From Ziziphus jujuba (lineage: Eukaryota > Streptophyta > Magnoliopsida > Rosales > Rhamnaceae): a stretch of DNA of 64,000 nucleotides. The position numbers and the translations under genes were made by a program. Of the stretch, positions 41,901 through 53,345 are shown one piece after another; position 1 is the first letter of the stretch; each line of letters begins with the position of its first letter. The notes beneath the pieces were generated by a model, which was given only the letters and a program-made list of their open reading frames with translations, was not told the origin of the DNA and searched no databases. Location: positions 18,311,001 through 18,375,000 of the forward strand of contig NC_083385.1 of assembly GCF_031755915.1 (NCBI RefSeq), written 5' to 3'.

Positions 41901-43340
41901 CATTCCAGTTTGATTTCCCATCATCAACAGGCTATTGGTAGCAGGAATGAGCATTGCTTTATTCTCCACTAGAAAATCCATGCCCAAGATGACATTGAAA
42001 TCATCCATCAGAACCAAATCAAATCCACATAATCTTCACAAGATCTTAACTTTAGAAGTATTTGTCTTGCCCAACCCATCATAAGCAAGACTTTGGAGTC
42101 AACAATGTTTATTTGACCTGTATCTCTATGCAGTCTTAAGCCTAACGTCCTTACCTTATTTTTAAACAAAAGTTGTTTGTGGCATCTGTGTCCATTGTCA
42201 CACTTTTCATGGCCTTCGCATTAATCACTACATCCACGATAATGAGACCTTTCTCGTCAATCTTCTTGGTCTGAACTACCTGCTTCTTAATAGCATTCAA
42301 AAATCTCAGTGCCTCCACTTGGGCACTGTCTTCTCTCTTTTTTACTATCTCCTCTCACTCTTCTACTGATTCATGTAAGAGAATAGAAGCCTGTAAAGCA
42401 TTGAGGGCAGTTCTATGAGGACACTCGATAACTCTATGTGGACCACTACATAAAAAGTACATCATAGCTCTGGGTTTGATCCCGAAGGCATTGAATGTCT
42501 AAGATGGAATGTCTCTTGGATTCGGAGGTTTTCTGTTATCGCCTCTACTCAGTTTTTGAGATTGGTAGGCTTAAAAAACCTACTGATGTTGGTATTCGAT
42601 GGAGAAGGTTAGGGTTTCTTGTTGCAAGGGCTTTTCGACATGTAGTCTATAAGTGTTCTGTTGCCCTTAGCATGGAGGATAGATCCTGCACCCTTTGACA
42701 TTGAAGTTCCATCTTTGTTTAAGGTTTCAAACCTTCCATGAAGTAAAAGAGTTTGTCCTTTTCTGACATGTCACAAATACCTAGCATGAGTGCCGAGAAA
42801 GCCTTCACATAATTTCTCAATTGCCTGTTTGTCTTAACTTTCTCAAATATTGGTAGGCAATGTAGTCCACATTTTTAGGAAGAAATTGATTCTTGAGTTC
42901 CTTCTATAGTTGTTCCCATGTGTCGATGACATATATATTGTTTTAATGTCCTTATATTTGGACCACCATCACAATTTTGCATCGTTTGTTAAGTATATTG
43001 TGGTCATCATGACTTTCATTTCCTTGAATTTGGCCTCATCGTTTGAAAGTATTGTTTTATGCCAAATATAATGTTTTCGAGCTTTTTTGCATCGCTTGCA
43101 CCTCCATGTGTTTGAGGTTCGGGCACTTTAAGTCGCCCATACTCCACTCCCGTTGAGGCGGCAGACTGGTTCTTCACTGCACGCATGGTAAGAGTTAGTC
43201 TGGTATTCATGTGCCCCCAACTTGATCTGGCCTATGATATGTGCATCCACAGTCCTAACAAACTTTCCGAGTTGCTGATCGATGGCATCAAACCACATTT
43301 GATTTATCATTTTCGACATCTGTGTGATTCGCCTCGCAAG
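38920..43340 (-). pseudogene. Decayed gag-pol of the chromovirus
   Basis: Fragments on the minus strand are recognisable by motif. Gag starts near 43320. A zinc knuckle lies at 42420-42460 with residues YFLCSGPHRVIEC, where the first Cys has become Tyr. The protease end ILGMDFL is at about 41970-42007. Reverse transcriptase has MPFMLTNASVTFCTLMNQVF at about 41222-41290 and the catalytic YLDN at about 41180 in place of YLDD. The integrase zinc-binding region (GYY, stop, PQM) is at about 40100-40125. The integrase core PWESVSLDFIINLP with its first catalytic Asp is at about 39960-39990. The integrase C-terminus carries KYEGPMLI and ends at FKPYHLDSED (39154). A chromodomain remnant EYLVKW lies at about 39010-39040 and is followed by a TAG at 38993-38995. 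Stops and frame changes throughout make it non-functional. Confidence 0.88.
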
Positions 43341-43342
43341 GA

Positions 43343-43355
43343 GGCTCTGATACCA
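43343..43355 (-). other. Primer binding site (initiator tRNA-Met type)
   Basis: The minus strand reads TGGTATCAGAGCC two bases inside the 5' LTR, the standard PBS complementary to the 3' end of initiator tRNA-Met. Confidence 0.92.
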
Positions 43356-43357
43356 AC

Positions 43358-43886
43358 TATCATAGTCCAACTCTTTAGAATAAGCAAAGGTGGACCATGC
43401 GGTGCTTACTAGCCCTTCGATGGTAATAAGCCATCCATTAATGTCCCTTATAAGCAAATAGCCTATACAATATTAGTATTGTGCAAGCACCAAGTAAGTA
43501 ACAAAGTAAATAACAATAGTCGATATAGAAAAAAAAAAAAAAAAAAAAGCACACAAGGCAACATAAGGGCTGAATGAAATGCATTCGTTTTATTGAATCC
43601 CAATGGAGAGAACAACAGATAGGTTATAAGCATGCATTAAAAGTTCTTACCTATGTTGTGGTCTAGCCTAATACCTCACCGAGTAGTCACCCTCTCTAAA
43701 GAGCTTATTTAGCCATTTTTATCATGGTGGGAAAAAACATCAAAACATGTAAAGAATTATAATGTCACTATTTTTTACAACGCAAAATATATATCCAAGT
43801 AAGTGACCATAAGCTTCACTAGTGACTCTAAATGAACTTTAATTTGGTGATTACAACTAAAATACAAGATATACATGACTCTCACA
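43358..43886 (-). repeat. 5' LTR of the chromovirus
   Basis: 529 bp. The terminal TG on the plus strand has mutated to TA (43358-43359); the other end is CTCACA. It pairs with 38377-38896. Confidence 0.92.
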
Positions 43887-45140
43887 CATATGACAAAAAA
43901 AAAAAAAGTCTAGGTACTAAAGTATCACAAGTTGTATGGTTTAGGAAATGCTTCTGACATTATCCTTTATATTTAGATGATTTATCACATTTAAAAAATT
44001 CACAAATAAACATAAAAGTTGATTTTTGTTTTTGGATATTTTTAAAGGCTAAATTTTGAATCTAATTCTTTATTGTTATCAAATATATAAGTAGTAATCA
44101 TTATTCCATCTTTATTTTAAAATTTCTGTCAATAGCTATTTCCATTTTAATTTAATTACTTATCATATTTCATATCTCAAATTAAGAATGATAAAGAGAC
44201 TAACAATTCTTAACTATCCATTAGTTCTATATTATATTAAGATAATATTTATGAAATACAATATACTTGTAAATAATTATTTTATATATCTTAATTAATA
44301 AATAATTTTTTCAAATATGTGTTTTTTTTGTAATATTTTATTTATAATTGTTAACGCTCATTATAAATCAATTGATTAAAATATAATATACATTTAGTAT
44401 TTTAATAAATTTTATAGTCAAATTGATAATTAATTGAATACAAAAGTTAATCCTAAAATTTTAATAAAATTTTTTTATTTTTCTAAATAAATTTTCTTCA
44501 ATTTTTTTAATTTTTTATGAGTTTTTATCAATATTTAGTATTTTTTAATATTTTTATAGTATAATTTAAATTTTGATATTTTTATCAATATCAAAATTTT
44601 AAATTTTAATTATAGCTAAACATCTTCAAATTATAAACAATATTATGTGTGCGGGCATGGCCCCCCTCATATGAAGGCCAACCCGATCTCATCCCTCCCT
44701 ACTGTCATTCTTACTCATGAACTCAAAATATTTATTGTGAAGCAAGATTTTTTTTGTCGATAAGTATTTAATAAATTATTATTTTAAAATTACCAAAATC
44801 TATAAAACTAGAATTTGAATATTTAATAAATCCCACTTAATTGTTATAGTTGTACTTTTAAGTGTAAAATCTTAATTCTACTTTTAGCAAAATCTCAAAA
44901 GCTAATCCTAACTCTTTTTCAATTTCCAACTAATAGAAATGATTAATTATTAAAAAATTTAGAACTTATAAATTTGTCAAACCCTTTTTTCTTAAAAAAA
45001 AAAAATTCTTCTATAATATATTTTTGGATCTAAAAACAACTGGAAAAAGATTACAAAAGCCACCGAACCTAACCAAGCACAAGCGATTAACCTTCCTTTT
45101 TTTTAAAAAAAAAATAATAATAATAATAAAAAAAAAAAAA
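43887..45140. other. AT-rich intergenic sequence
   Basis: No gene or element recognised between the chromovirus and the triplicated repeat. Confidence 0.55.
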
Positions 45141-45255
45141 ACAAGCACATGGATCGCACAGAATTTTTACATATAAACAAGCACATGGATCGCACAGAAT
45201 TTGTATATATATATATATATATATATAAACAAGCACATGGATCGCACAGAATTTA
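45141..45255. repeat. Triplicated 27-bp repeat (acaagcacatggatcgcac family)
   Basis: Three nearly exact copies of acaagcacatggatcgcac followed by agaattt begin near 45141, 45178 and 45228, spaced by short AT or (TA)n tracts. They mark the left edge of segment B; A has only a single diverged copy (ctgcatcccacagattt). Confidence 0.9.
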
Positions 45256-46837
45256 TATATTTGGGTTTATTTCCTTTTGATAGTTTATTATTGGTCTTTT
45301 CCTTTTTGGGACAATGTTGTGGCATAATATTGAACTAGGTTGGATAAAGCAACAAAGGAAACACGGAAAGCTATTCTACACTGGCATTCTTGACCTTTTT
45401 ATTTATTTATTTATTTTTATAAATACAACTTTTTTTTTTTTTTCCTCCCCTTTTTTTCCCACTTTATCTCATCCTACACGCATGAAGAACTGAAAATTGA
45501 AAAGCTCTTACTAATTCCACGCAATGTGGTAAAGAATATTGATAAACTTCAAATTTATCATTATTTTTAATATACAATCCAAGCAATAATTGTAGCCATA
45601 AACAAAAATTTTACTTTCTTTACGCTAAATAATATCAACAGAAAAAACGTTTTTAAAAATTATTATCTTTTAATTTGTTGTTATATATATAGCTAATGTT
45701 AAACTCGTGCAATACATAGGAGGTGTAACTCCAATACATAATTTCGATAATCATCTATGAAAGTTAATTAATTATAATCAAATCAAATATTGAAATATTA
45801 CATAAAACACTAAAATCTTTTACTAACATGACTATTTTTTTTTTTGAACATTTTTTATAGAATAAGTATCACCAATCTTGATCACTCTAAATTGCAATGA
45901 CAGTAACAAGAATCCAATAACTACTAACCTAAGTTAAAAAGTTATAAAAATATAGTTAGAATAATAGTAGCAAAAAATAATAAAAAAATTATGTAATAGT
46001 TTTATTAAACAAAAAAGCACGAAACATGAATGCTAAATATATGTAGACCAATGCTCATTTTTCATCCTTCTAGTCATGAACAATCTTACACAAATTGTAT
46101 TAATTCAAAAATATAAATTTAGATTGTCTCTATGGAGAACACTCCTTGAGGCTAAAATATTGATAACCAAGATTTATGTTGCCTATCTCTGTATGCAGAA
46201 TTTTTGAGGTTGAATATTGATAATCAATATCCATAATATCTATGAAAAATAATACAGTATTTCTTAATATTAGAATATTGATAATTAATTTTTATGCAAA
46301 ATAATGTTACCAATACCTTTGTTAACATTTTTTTTTTTTTTATCTCTACACTTTTCATTTATTCCTTTTTTTATTGGCTTTTTTTCTTCTCTATATATTT
46401 TAGTCTTTTTCCAATATTTTTACAACATCTTTTCTTTTCGGCTTCTTCCTCTATTGATAAAGATGGGAGATTCCGTATAAAATATGACTTTGAATTTCAA
46501 TTTAAGTTTTTTTAAAAATAAAATTTTGACTTTAAAATTTTAATTTTTGAAATTTATATTTTGAAATATAAGTTTCAAAAAAATCTTATCTCTCCATATA
46601 AATGATTTAATTTGATTGGATAAAAAATTTGATTTAATAGAATAATTGTATTCCCATAAGTCTCTTTCATTATCTATTCTATTTTTTTTTAAAAAAATTA
46701 TTTTCCATTTATTTTTTCTTTTCTTGCAAGTTTTGGAGGAAAAACGGTTGACTATCGATTGCACACTTGGCAAAAAACTTGTTAGACTATTCTACTTTAA
46801 TATGTTAATAAGATAAGATCATATATCATCATGTGAA

Positions 46838-46869
<32 letters not shown>

Positions 46870-46897
46870 TATTATTTAATTGGGTTAATTTTAACCG

Positions 46898-48900
46898 CAA
46901 TTTCTAAGCTTTGGTTAATATCAGTTTTAGCACCTGTACTTTGAAATAATTCAACTGTGGCCCTTATGTTTGAAATATTCTGTTAAAGTTAATAGCTAAA
47001 GGGTAAATAATTAACTATATATTTTAAAAAATAAAAATTTATTATTATTAAATAAAGGACTAATATCAACCACAGTCCCTTAAGTTTGGCTAATGTTAAA
47101 TTTAACCTCTGACTTCTTTGACAATTCAACTGAAGCCTACACCATAAATCTGACGTTTAGGATGTGTTACTCTCTCCTATGTGGCAGGTGAATTATATTC
47201 ATATCCTTGACAATTAATAAAAGCAAAAGAAACAAATAAAATTTATAAATACAATATGAGTTTTATATAATAAAATTTATAGATAAGTTTTGTTAAGACC
47301 ATCTTCAATGGTTTTTTTATCTATTTAAAAATCATTTGTCATATTGGATAAATAGATAATATTTGAAAAAAATATTCTCTAATGGTTCTGTGCATTAGTT
47401 CTGTCAAGCTGATGTGACAACAAAAGGAATAGAAACTGTGAAGGACATTGTCAAGTTGATGTAGCAAAAAAAAAAAAAAAAAATTCCTGCATGAGTTTTT
47501 GATTTTTTTAATTAGATATAATTTTAAAATAAAAAAATTACACATTAACATTTCAGAACAATTTAAACAGAATCCATTTGAGAGAAATTGCCTAAAACAT
47601 TATCTATTAAATAGAAAAAAAAATACCATATAAATATAAACACTTTTCAAAATTAATGCCACATAGACTCTAATAAAAAAAACCATTAGAAATGCTCTAA
47701 GTACTTTTTTAGAAGAAAATCAAGTAATAAACAGTTTTTTTTTTTTTTTTTGAATGGTCAACAAGGATTTATAGATAGTAATTTTTCATTTGTTGTAATT
47801 ATTCTTGATCATCGGAAAAGAAAAGAAATTATATGGAAGGGTCTAATGGATTTGCGGATGATAATGGTTGGAATAAGGTTGTATGATCTTTTGATGTAGC
47901 GGTGGTAGTGGTGATCAACTCCAATCATGAACCTGCTAGACGGAATTCAAGAAATAATATTCTTGCTATTAATCGAGATTCAAGATGTTCACCTGGTTTT
48001 TAGTTTGGAATGCAAGGTCGTCTAACAATTTTGTAGATCCAATGGTCAAGAAAACTTTTCGTTTTGGTGTTGATTTTAATTTTGATGCAGAAAATATTAA
48101 TGCTTTTCCTTATGATATTTTTAATATTCAATTTTAATTTTAATATCTTTCCCCCTTTTTTTTATTTTGTTTATCTGAAATTTTATTATGTGGGTTTTGA
48201 TTATTTTCTCTTGAATTTTAGAAAATTAGACATAGAAGTAGTTAATGTGGAAGGTGGAAACAGTGAAGAAGAAAGAGGAAAGGAAAGGGGTAAAAGCAAT
48301 AAATTGCTAAAAGAGATCATATGTTTTAGTGTTTTTCTTTTTTAGGTATTAGATTTCGTTTATTTTTATTAATTATACTATAAAAATATTATAAGTTTTT
48401 TATGTAATTCAATAAATAGTATTACCCTTGGATAAGTTATTAAAGCTTCTGACTCAAGCAATGAAAAGACAACGGGAAAGGGAAAGACAAAAAATTTGCT
48501 TTTCTAAACTTCATTTTATAAAATTCATATTTTTTTGAAAAGTATAAATTTATATTTAACATCTAAATTTTGTTGATTTATCACTTTGAATTTATTAATT
48601 TAATTATATAAAATTAATTTTTAATATTATATATGAATTAAACTTAAATTTATTGTAAGGAAATACAAATAAAAATGGAAAAAAAAGTATAAGAAATAAA
48701 GAAAAAAAGAATTTTAATTATTAAGTGTATAAAAATAAATAATTTTTTTTTTTTTTTAATTTCCATATCTGAAGATGGGTCGACATTATTTAAAGCAATG
48801 GGTTGACATAGTTTAAACATTTATGTAAAATAAGACTACAGTTGAATTGTTTGAAAATGTAAGGGCTAAAATTTATATTGGCCAAACCTAAGAAAACCTG
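46898..48900. mobile_element. ~2-kb Mutator-like TIR element, non-autonomous
   Basis: The ends are long imperfect inverted repeats of ~70 bp. The left starts caatttctaagctttggtta and runs to attcaactgtggcccttat (46898-46976). The right end in reverse complement starts caggttttcttaggtttggc and runs to attcaactgtagtctta (48900-48831). A further copy of the same end in left orientation lies inside (about 47065-47150, cccttaagtttggctaatgt). Segment A has uninterrupted sequence at this place, so the element is a real insertion. The interior shows no transposase. A clean target duplication could not be assigned. A 400-bp MITE is nested within it. Confidence 0.68.
47297..47697. mobile_element. Tourist-like MITE, 401 bp, TAA target duplication
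   Basis: The ends are inverted (gaccatcttcaatggttttt at the left, gagcatttctaatggttttt as reverse complement of the right) and TAA flanks both sides (47294-47296, 47698-47700). Its length and end type match the element at 30600-30999, so both belong to one family. It is nested in the Mutator-like element. Confidence 0.82.
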
Positions 48901-48935
48901 TTGATGTGATGCTTCTTAGACTCGATCTTTGCGCC

Positions 48936-48966
48936 GAAGAAGAAGAAGAAGAAGAAGAAGAAGAAG
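48936..48966. repeat. (GAA)n trinucleotide microsatellite
   Basis: A run of about ten GAA units. It gives the open frame at 48906-49187 its poly-Glu stretch; that frame is not supported as a gene. Confidence 0.9.
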
Positions 48967-50400
48967 GATTCTCTCATAATACATTTCTTAATCGCTTACC
49001 AGTTAGCAGCAATTTCAGACCACCTCAATGCAAGTTTTATTTTGTCAGTCAGACTTTTTCCAACTTATTATCATGTAATTCACTATCATTTTTTTTCCAC
49101 GAATTTTTCTTCATTAAAATCCATTTTCATAATAATATATCCGGTTGGTTCGGGTGCCATAATGTGGCAACCAGGGCTAATCGCTAAAATGTTTGTTGAA
49201 ATTTTTATAATTACTTGGAAATTTCGATAATAATAATAACTCTGATTTGCAGCAAAATGCCACGATTATATACATAAATAAATTCCTATTGAAGCATTAA
49301 CGTTGCTAGTCTGAACATTTGGAAAAATCATAGCAAGAGATAAGCATATGGCTTAGAAAGATATTGATTTTCTATTTTTGTTTTGCTTCTTAATATGAAT
49401 AAATGATTTAATTTCTTTCATATAATATTTTATTATATATTAAATATACATATATTTATATATATGAGATTTTCAAGTGAAAAACATTTTTTATTGTCAA
49501 GTGAAGTTTGTCTTAATTGATAAATTTCTTATATTTTTTCAAAAATTGAAAACACCTAAAACACATTTATTTTCCCACACAAGAGAATTTAATATTCCCT
49601 AAATAATACCTCATAATAATATTATAGAATTTTTGTCATCCTTTAAAAAAAAGTTTTAGGCATATCGCATAATATTGGTTGTTGAATTAATATTTATACA
49701 AAATTGCTATTTTTGGACCCAAGATATTCTTCTCCTTTTTATCTGGACATGCAAATAAAAAATGAACTGTATAACTTTTGCTTGAAGACTCCCGGCCCAG
49801 TAATTTTTGTAATAGAAAAGCAGAAGACTCCCACTAATTTGCCTTGAACTAATTAATTAGATTCTTTTTCATAAAGCTTTAAAATATACTTAATTTTATG
49901 TAATTGATATTCCATTAAAAAAAAAAAAAAAACCTCATAACTGAAAATAAAATGGAGATATTGGGCTACATGGCAAGTGTCCTAAATATGCAAGCTTTTT
50001 TTTTTTTTTTTTTTTTTTTGGGTTGATGAATTAAATATGCAAGCTTTCCTCGTCTAAAGATGGTATTGAATTATATAAAGTATAAAATTGTACAGCAGAG
50101 ATCTCCATATATTGCTCAAAAAACTTTGCTGATAGTTCCAACCAAAAAGATATAAAATTCAACGCATAATATTAATTGTCCATAAAAACCCCAATAATAC
50201 CAAATATTTTCAGATTTTATTTACCAAAAAACAAAATATTCTCAGATTTCTAAACCATATCGACCAAACAAAAATATATAATAATATTAAATGGTGACCG
50301 AATTCAACAACCAAAATGATGCCCAAATGATATATCAATATATTATCCATTAAAAAGTAATATATTTAAATATGAATATGTAAACTTCCCAATAAATAAT

Positions 50401-51072
50401 TGAATCTCAAATGCAAACCAATAAAATTTTACCGAATCTCAATTTACAAGCATTATTAGCCAGTGCCTTACAGCTGTTTAGAAAATTCAAAGTGCCTCAA
50501 TGAGTAGACGCCAATGTGGATATATTCAAAGCGAATTGACCCACATTTTTGACCAAGTGATTAGAATACGAGAGCAGTTATATACATAGGTCATAACACT
50601 GAAATAAAAATATCTGAGCCTAGATTTTTTTTTATTTATTTTTTTGTTGGTATGTATAAAAATATATGTGGATTTTTCGTAAGGCATATGCGCAGTAATT
50701 GTCAAGAAAGTTCCAAGCAAAATCACTATGCTTTCATGGTCTACATTCACGTTCCTAATCAGCTGAGCTATCATATTACCAAAAAAAAACCAAAAACAAA
50801 ACAAAACAAAACAAAAACAGCTTTGCTATCAATGCTACCCCGCGTAATTACTACCTAAACCCCAAGACCTTGACCAAGGCCAGAAATACATATATATATA
50901 CATGTACGCAGTGATGGTTTTAATCCAAAAACCAAAATTTCTCTTTTTCCGAAATAATTAAAAAAAAAAAAAGAAGAAGCCAATTTTGTAAAACCAACAA
51001 TATAGCTTGCATTAAAACAATTTATTATTATTATTTTTTCAGAATCAGTATTTTAGAAAAGCAATCAAAGCA
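50401..51072 (+). promoter_or_regulatory. Proximal upstream region of the ascorbate oxidase gene
   Basis: Presumed proximal promoter and 5' leader by position only. It is not shared with segment A. It contains a TATATATATA tract at about 50890-50900 and A-rich runs; no specific binding site can be assigned. Confidence 0.45.
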
Positions 51073-53345
51073 ATGGTTGATGAGCGTTTTCAATCCAGAA
51101 AATGCATTTTGAAGTTTTTGGCTTTGGTTTTGTTTGCCTTTTTGCTTCATGTTTCAACCGTGGAGGCCGCTAAGATTCGGCGTTTCAAATGGGAGGCCAA
51201 GTATGAGCACAAGTCTCCTGATTGTTTCAAGAAACTTGTTATCACCATTAATGGCAGAAGCCCAGGACCCACAATATCTGCTCACCAGGGTGACACAATT
51301 ATAGTAGAGCTCAAGAACAGTTTGCTCACAGAAAACCTTGCAATCCATTGGCATGGAATTCGACAGGTATAAAAAAAGAAACGAAACCATGTTTTCCTTC
51401 TTCCATCTTGAAGCAGATTTTACATCAAAGTATGTATTTTCATTTTTTTTTTAAATGGTTTTTGAATCATTTTTTTTTTTTTCCCTTTTTTTGGCAGATT
51501 GGAACACCATGGAGTGATGGAACAGAAGGTGTGAGTCAGTGCCCAATAATGCCTGGAGAAACTTTCACATATAAGTTTGTCGTTGACAGGGTAAAGATTT
51601 AGCTAGCTTTATTAATTTTCCGAATTACCATTTAAGAAGTTGAAAAAAAAAAAGTTTTTGACTTTGATGCTGGATTAAATTTGTCTTTTGCTTTTTTTCT
51701 TTTTATTATTTATTTTTTTAATGCTTTTGCAGCCTGGAACATATCTATACCATGCACATTATGGTATGCAACGAGATTCAGGGATCTATGGATCAATCAG
51801 AGTATCACTACCCGATGGAGAATCCGAACCCTATGCTTATGATTATGACCGAAGCATAATACTCACCGATTGGTACCACAAAAGCTTTCATGATTTAGCC
51901 ACTGGATTATCTTCCATTCCCTTTGTTTGGGTTAAAGAGCCTCAGGTAATAATTGCAAGCTCTTTCTTTTTTTTATTTTATTTTATTTTATTTTATTTTT
52001 TCATTCTTTGCAATACATAGTTGAGATTCCCTTTTGTTCTCACTTGGCTAATTGGGTTTTTTTCCTCCTTGTGAAATGAAAAATTTTTCAGTCACTTTTG
52101 ATACAAGGAAAAGGAAAATTCAATTGCTCTCTAAGCTTAGGAACCGATGTCTGCAATGCAACAAATCCCGAATGCTCACCTTATGGACTAATAGTGATTC
52201 CAGGAAAGACTTACAGACTTAGGATCGGTAGCTTGACCAGTCTTTCAGCACTCAGTTTCCAAATTGAGGTACATATATTATATAAATATAGATATAACAT
52301 TGAGAATTCAGATCCTCTTTTTTTTTTCTGACACTTTTCAAAGGCCAAAATTTTAACGTTCATTTTTCTTTGTTTTGCAATGCAGGGACATAATATGACA
52401 GTGGTTGAAGCAGATGGGCACAATGTGGAGCCATTTGTGGTGAAAAACCTATTCCTATACTCCGGCGAGACCTACTCTGTTCTAATAACAGCCGACCAAG
52501 ACCCATCAAGAAACTACTGGATCACAACCAATGTGGTCGGCCGGTCACCAAACACCACCGACGGCTTGGCCATTCTCAATTACTATCCAAACCATCCTAA
52601 AAGATCTCCACCTACACCACCACCAACCGGACCTTCTTGGAATAACACATCCCTCCGAGTGGCTCAGAGTCTTGCAATCAAGGCTCGTCAAGGTTATATC
52701 AAAACACCTCCCCAGACCTCAGATAGGATGATCGTTTTTCTCAATACCCAGAACGAAATCAATGGTATTCGACGTTGGTCTGTGAACAATGTCTCTTTCA
52801 CTCATCCCCATACACCTTATCTCATCTCGGTCAAACACAATTTAACCCAAGAATTCGATCAGACCCCACCTCCAAATGGATACGACATCGTGAATTATGA
52901 CATCTATAAAAAACCAACCAACAGCAATGCTACATCTAGCAATGCTATTTACAGGCTCGACTTCAATTCGACAGTGGATGTTATACTACAAAATGCAAAT
53001 ACAATGGTTACAGATAACAGTGAGACACATCCTTGGCATCTTCATGGCCATGATTTTTGGGTGCTTGGTTATGGGGATGGGAAGTTCGACATCTACAAAG
53101 ACCCAAAGAAGTACAATTTGGTGAACCCAATTATGAAGAATACTGTGCCCGTTCATCCTTACGGTTGGACAGCCTTGAGGTTCAAGGCTGATAATCCGGG
53201 TGTTTGGGCCTTCCATTGCCATATCGAATCTCATTTCTATATGGGTATGGGAGTGGTTTTTGAAGAAGGGATAGAAAGGGTGGGAGTTTTGCCCAAGTCT
53301 ATCATGGGGTGCGGTGCAGTCAAAGGAGGATTGCCTAAGCCATAG
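51073..53345 (+). CDS. L-ascorbate oxidase (multicopper oxidase)
   Basis: An apoplastic multicopper oxidase that oxidises ascorbate to monodehydroascorbate while reducing O2 to water, and so sets the redox state of the cell wall. Five exons, 51073-51366, 51498-51590, 51733-51945, 52092-52268 and 52386-53345, have GT-AG borders and phase-0 junctions, giving 578 aa, the usual length. A signal peptide of ~32 residues is visible (hydrophobic [18 protein letters not shown]). The three cupredoxin domains keep the ligands: HWHGIRQ at the end of exon 1, YHAHYGMQ in exon 3, [16 protein letters not shown] and [14 protein letters not shown] in exon 5, with Met as the type-1 copper axial ligand. IGTPWSDGT is typical of ascorbate oxidase rather than laccase or SKU5-like proteins, which often lack ligands. 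N-glycosylation sites include FNCS and CNATN. Upstream lies duplicated segment B. No defect was seen. Confidence 0.94.

Larger units (their letters stand above)
38377..43886 (-). mobile_element. Degenerate Ty3/gypsy chromovirus retrotransposon, structurally complete
   Basis: A 5.5-kb element on the minus strand. It is bordered by two LTRs (38377-38896 and 43358-43886), by CATAT target duplications on both sides (38372-38376 and 43887-43891), and has a PBS and PPT in the right places. Domain order read from high to low coordinates is gag with zinc knuckle, protease, reverse transcriptase, RNase H, integrase and a chromodomain remnant, the order of Ty3/gypsy chromoviruses. The two LTRs are roughly four-fifths identical by eye, so the insertion is old. 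Every domain is broken by stops or frameshifts and the element cannot be autonomous. Confidence 0.92.
45240..50400. repeat. Paralogous segment B (upstream region of ascorbate oxidase)
   Basis: Collinear with segment A but about twice as long, because it holds extra sequence at about 45690-46860 and 46878-48903. The rest of B aligns with A in order. It ends ~0.7 kb before the ascorbate oxidase ATG and so may include distal promoter sequence of that gene. Confidence 0.82.

Noticed and set aside
48906..49187. 93-codon frame with poly-Glu
   Set aside because: Produced by a (GAA)n microsatellite; the following sequence matches non-coding segment A.
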